Source: SAR202 cluster bacterium bin87 (GTDB taxonomy: Bacteria > Chloroflexota > Dehalococcoidia > Lucifugimonadales > UBA3495). Taken from it: a stretch of 64,000 bases of DNA. The notes under the pieces were generated by a model, which did no database searches, was not told the origin of the DNA, and was given only the letters and a program-made list of their open reading frames with translations. The position numbers and the translations under genes are program-made. The DNA lies in assembly GCA_002238825.1 (NCBI GenBank), contig MPNC01000002.1, positions 301,180 through 365,179 of the forward strand. The letters are read 5' to 3'. Below, piece after piece: positions 62,284 to 64,000 of this stretch; position 1 is the stretch's first letter, and each line of letters starts with the position of its first letter.

Positions 62284-63360
62284 ATGTCAGATCAGACACC
62301 AGACCAAAACCTCCACCTCCCCAGCCTGGTCATCAAAAACTTCCGCGGCATCGACGAACTGACCATCCCCCGCCTGGGCCGCGTAACCCTGCTTGCCGGG
62401 AAGAACGGAGTTGGGAAAACGACGGTGCTGGATGCGGTGCGGGTGTGGGCGTCCCGGGGCTTAACCAACGAGTTCAGTGAGGTGCTAACAGACAGAGGCG
62501 ATGCATTCATCAGAAACGCAGATAGTCAACAACGAACGGTTATTGACCGCACAGCACTGTTCACGCATCGACCAGCCTCGCCGGAGATAACCATTTCTAT
62601 CGGAGCAATTGAAGACGCCAATACACTCAAAATCCGGCAATTCTATTCCAAGGATAGGACAAGCCGGCCAGTTCCGTTCCCGATGGACGTGTCCGAATAT
62701 GTCCACCTAGAAATGCAGCTCGGCGCAAGCGGGCTGTGGCGTGAAGGGCTTCACTTTTTGCTTGATTCCATTCCTACGGCTGTTCCCTGCAGCACGTTCG
62801 GGCCCAATCGCCCGACCGATGAGACAGTCGAAGAATATTGGAACGAAGTGGCCCTCACTTCCCACGAGGACCGGGCCCTAGAAGCACTGAACCTCATCAC
62901 GGACGTAGTAGTGGAGCGTGTCGCGGCATTGGAACCATTTCCCGGCACGGGATTCATGCAACCACGCCGTGTAATGGCGAAGGTACGGGATTCAGACTGT
63001 CAAGTACCGTTGCGTACCTTGGGAGATGGAGCATTCCGTACGTTCGCCGTAGGCCTTGCGTTGGCCAGAAGCAGCGGCGGCTTTCTCCTCATCGACGAGG
63101 CCGAAAATGGCATCCATCACTCCATCCAGGCCAAGTTCTGGAACATGGTGCTGCAGACTGCGGAGCGCAACAACGTGCAGGTCATCGCCACCACCCACAG
63201 CTGGGATTGCGTAGAGGGCTTCGCACAGGCAGCAAACGAATTAGAGGACATCGAGGGCCTGCTGGTCCGCATCGAGCGCGTGCCGGTCGGCTTGAGGGCG
63301 ATCACCTACGATGAATCTCGCTTGGCCTCGGTTACGAAATACGATATCGAGGTGCGCTGA
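62284..63360 (+). CDS. AAA-family ATPase (OLD/ABC-type ATPase fold)
   Basis: This 358-residue ATPase has Walker A GKNGVGKTT (residues 39-47), a signature-like LGDGAFRTFAVGLALA and Walker B GGFLLIDEAENGIHHS, then VIATTHSWDC with the H-loop. It has no nuclease domain of its own. This architecture is that of AAA_21/OLD-type ATPases found in phage defence (PARIS, Gabija, Septu) and in transport. The next gene is a TOPRIM protein 2 bases away, so the pair likely works together. Codon use is more AT-rich than the neighbours, suggesting horizontal origin. Confidence 0.82.
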   Translation: MSDQTPDQNLHLPSLVIKNFRGIDELTIPRLGRVTLLAGKNGVGKTTVLDAVRVWASRGLTNEFSEVLTDRGDAFIRNADSQQRTVIDRTALFTHRPASPEITISIGAIEDANTLKIRQFYSKDRTSRPVPFPMDVSEYVHLEMQLGASGLWREGLHFLLDSIPTAVPCSTFGPNRPTDETVEEYWNEVALTSHEDRALEALNLITDVVVERVAALEPFPGTGFMQPRRVMAKVRDSDCQVPLRTLGDGAFRTFAVGLALARSSGGFLLIDEAENGIHHSIQAKFWNMVLQTAERNNVQVIATTHSWDCVEGFAQAANELEDIEGLLVRIERVPVGLRAITYDESRLASVTKYDIEVR

Positions 63361-63362
63361 TC

Positions 63363-64000
63363 GTGATAATCCCCCGGCCGGGCTCATCCGATCCCCTGCT
63401 GGTGGTCGAGGGCAAAGACGACCTCCATGTTATTTCACACTTATCAGGGCGGGCAGCTCCGTTTCTAACTTTCGGCATCAGGGATTATGAAGGTATCGAC
63501 AACGTCCTCGGCAGCATCAACGGGCACATCGACACGCCGGGCCGGCCTGCCGTGGGTTTTGTGATGGACTCGGATCGGGACCCAAACCAAACTTGGGACA
63601 GAGTTCAAGGAGAATTTGCCAAAGCGGTACGCGCGGTCGCACTGCCTGACCGTCCTGATCCAAACGGCACCATCATTTCTGAAAGTCCAGGCACGGGCGA
63701 ACCCCGCATTGGCATTTGGATGATGCCCGACAATACATCGCCGGGAGAACTCGAAGACTTCGTCGCCGAAATGATTCCCGAGGATGACCGAGTTTGGCCG
63801 CTGTCCCGCCGATACGTCAATCAAATCCCGCTCGTCGAGCGCAAATTCGCCGAAAGCAAAACCGGCCGTGCGCAGGTCCATGCTTGGCTGGCGGTTCAGG
63901 AAGATCCCAGGCCAATGGGTCTGGCTATTCGCACCCAGGACCTGCAAATCGCCAACCTGCTCTCCCAGACGTTCCTCGCCTGGCTCAATCGCCTCTTCGC
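63363..64000 (+). CDS. TOPRIM/DUF3226-like protein (partial, runs off window)
   Basis: At least 212 residues are visible with no stop before the window end. It starts with GTG 63363. The first TOPRIM acidic motif is LLVVEGKDDLHV (about residues 12-23) and the DxD motif is VMDSDRDPNQ (about residue 68), as in DUF3226 / OLD-family TOPRIM nucleases. A later MMPDNTSPGELEDFV is the usual DUF3226 segment. With the ATPase it could form a split OLD-like nuclease. The C-terminus is outside the window. Confidence 0.75.
   Translation, partial: MIIPRPGSSDPLLVVEGKDDLHVISHLSGRAAPFLTFGIRDYEGIDNVLGSINGHIDTPGRPAVGFVMDSDRDPNQTWDRVQGEFAKAVRAVALPDRPDPNGTIISESPGTGEPRIGIWMMPDNTSPGELEDFVAEMIPEDDRVWPLSRRYVNQIPLVERKFAESKTGRAQVHAWLAVQEDPRPMGLAIRTQDLQIANLLSQTFLAWLNRLF

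Overview
The window is a high-GC, gene-dense bacterial chromosome segment, most likely from the Chloroflexota (Dehalococcoidia / SAR202-like). The evidence is a short EF-Ts, a solitary 16S rRNA gene with no 23S/5S attached, and a catabolic gene set rich in type III CoA-transferases, amidases, an SCP-x-type thiolase with a DUF35 partner, a luciferase-like monooxygenase and a GMC oxidoreductase. The phylum call is an inference from gene content and rRNA layout; no tree was built.

Layout. 1-8.4 kb: a lipoprotein-like protein, an MFS transporter, two overlapping CaiB/BaiF CoA-transferases, a VapBC45-like toxin-antitoxin pair whose 3' end is duplicated in tandem, an acetamidase/formamidase, a SnoaL-like protein and a UlaG-like hydrolase. 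8.4-14 kb (minus strand): DUF35 plus thiolase, trpS, and a 742-residue protein in which I see an HD-like domain, a chorismate-mutase-like domain and an archaeal/eukaryotic-type TrpRS-like domain, each with key residues altered. 14-18.3 kb: an alpha/beta hydrolase, gyrA, and a glutaminase-fold protein lacking its catalytic Cys and His. 18.3-24.6 kb: a VapBC pair, then a four-gene envelope/glycosylation operon. 24.7-34.2 kb: an amidase, an AcoX-like kinase, a TauE/SafE permease, thioredoxin reductase, a sugar-nucleotide epimerase, a MITE-like palindrome, a dimeric alpha-beta-barrel protein, an LLM oxidoreductase and pyruvate kinase.

34.3-43.8 kb: gltBD glutamate synthase, a small HTH protein translationally coupled to rsfS, then ndk and tsaB-tsaE-thiL. 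43.8-45.7 kb: a monocistronic 16S rRNA unit with its own consensus promoter and terminator. 45.9-49.7 kb: two MFS transporters and a dienelactone hydrolase. 50-57.5 kb: the minus-strand housekeeping run rpsB-tsf-pyrH-frr-uppS-cdsA-dxr-rseP, from a recognisable promoter. 57.9-64 kb: an AtzG-like small subunit plus amidase, an aldo/keto reductase, a GMC oxidoreductase, and at the right edge an AAA ATPase followed by a TOPRIM (DUF3226-like) gene that runs off the window, a candidate two-gene defence module.

The gene set implies a heterotroph taking up and degrading small organic acids, amides and alcohols, with ammonium assimilation by GltBD. The most unusual item is the HD/AroQ/TrpRS-like fusion at 11768-13996. 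No tRNA, CRISPR array or complete insertion sequence was seen.
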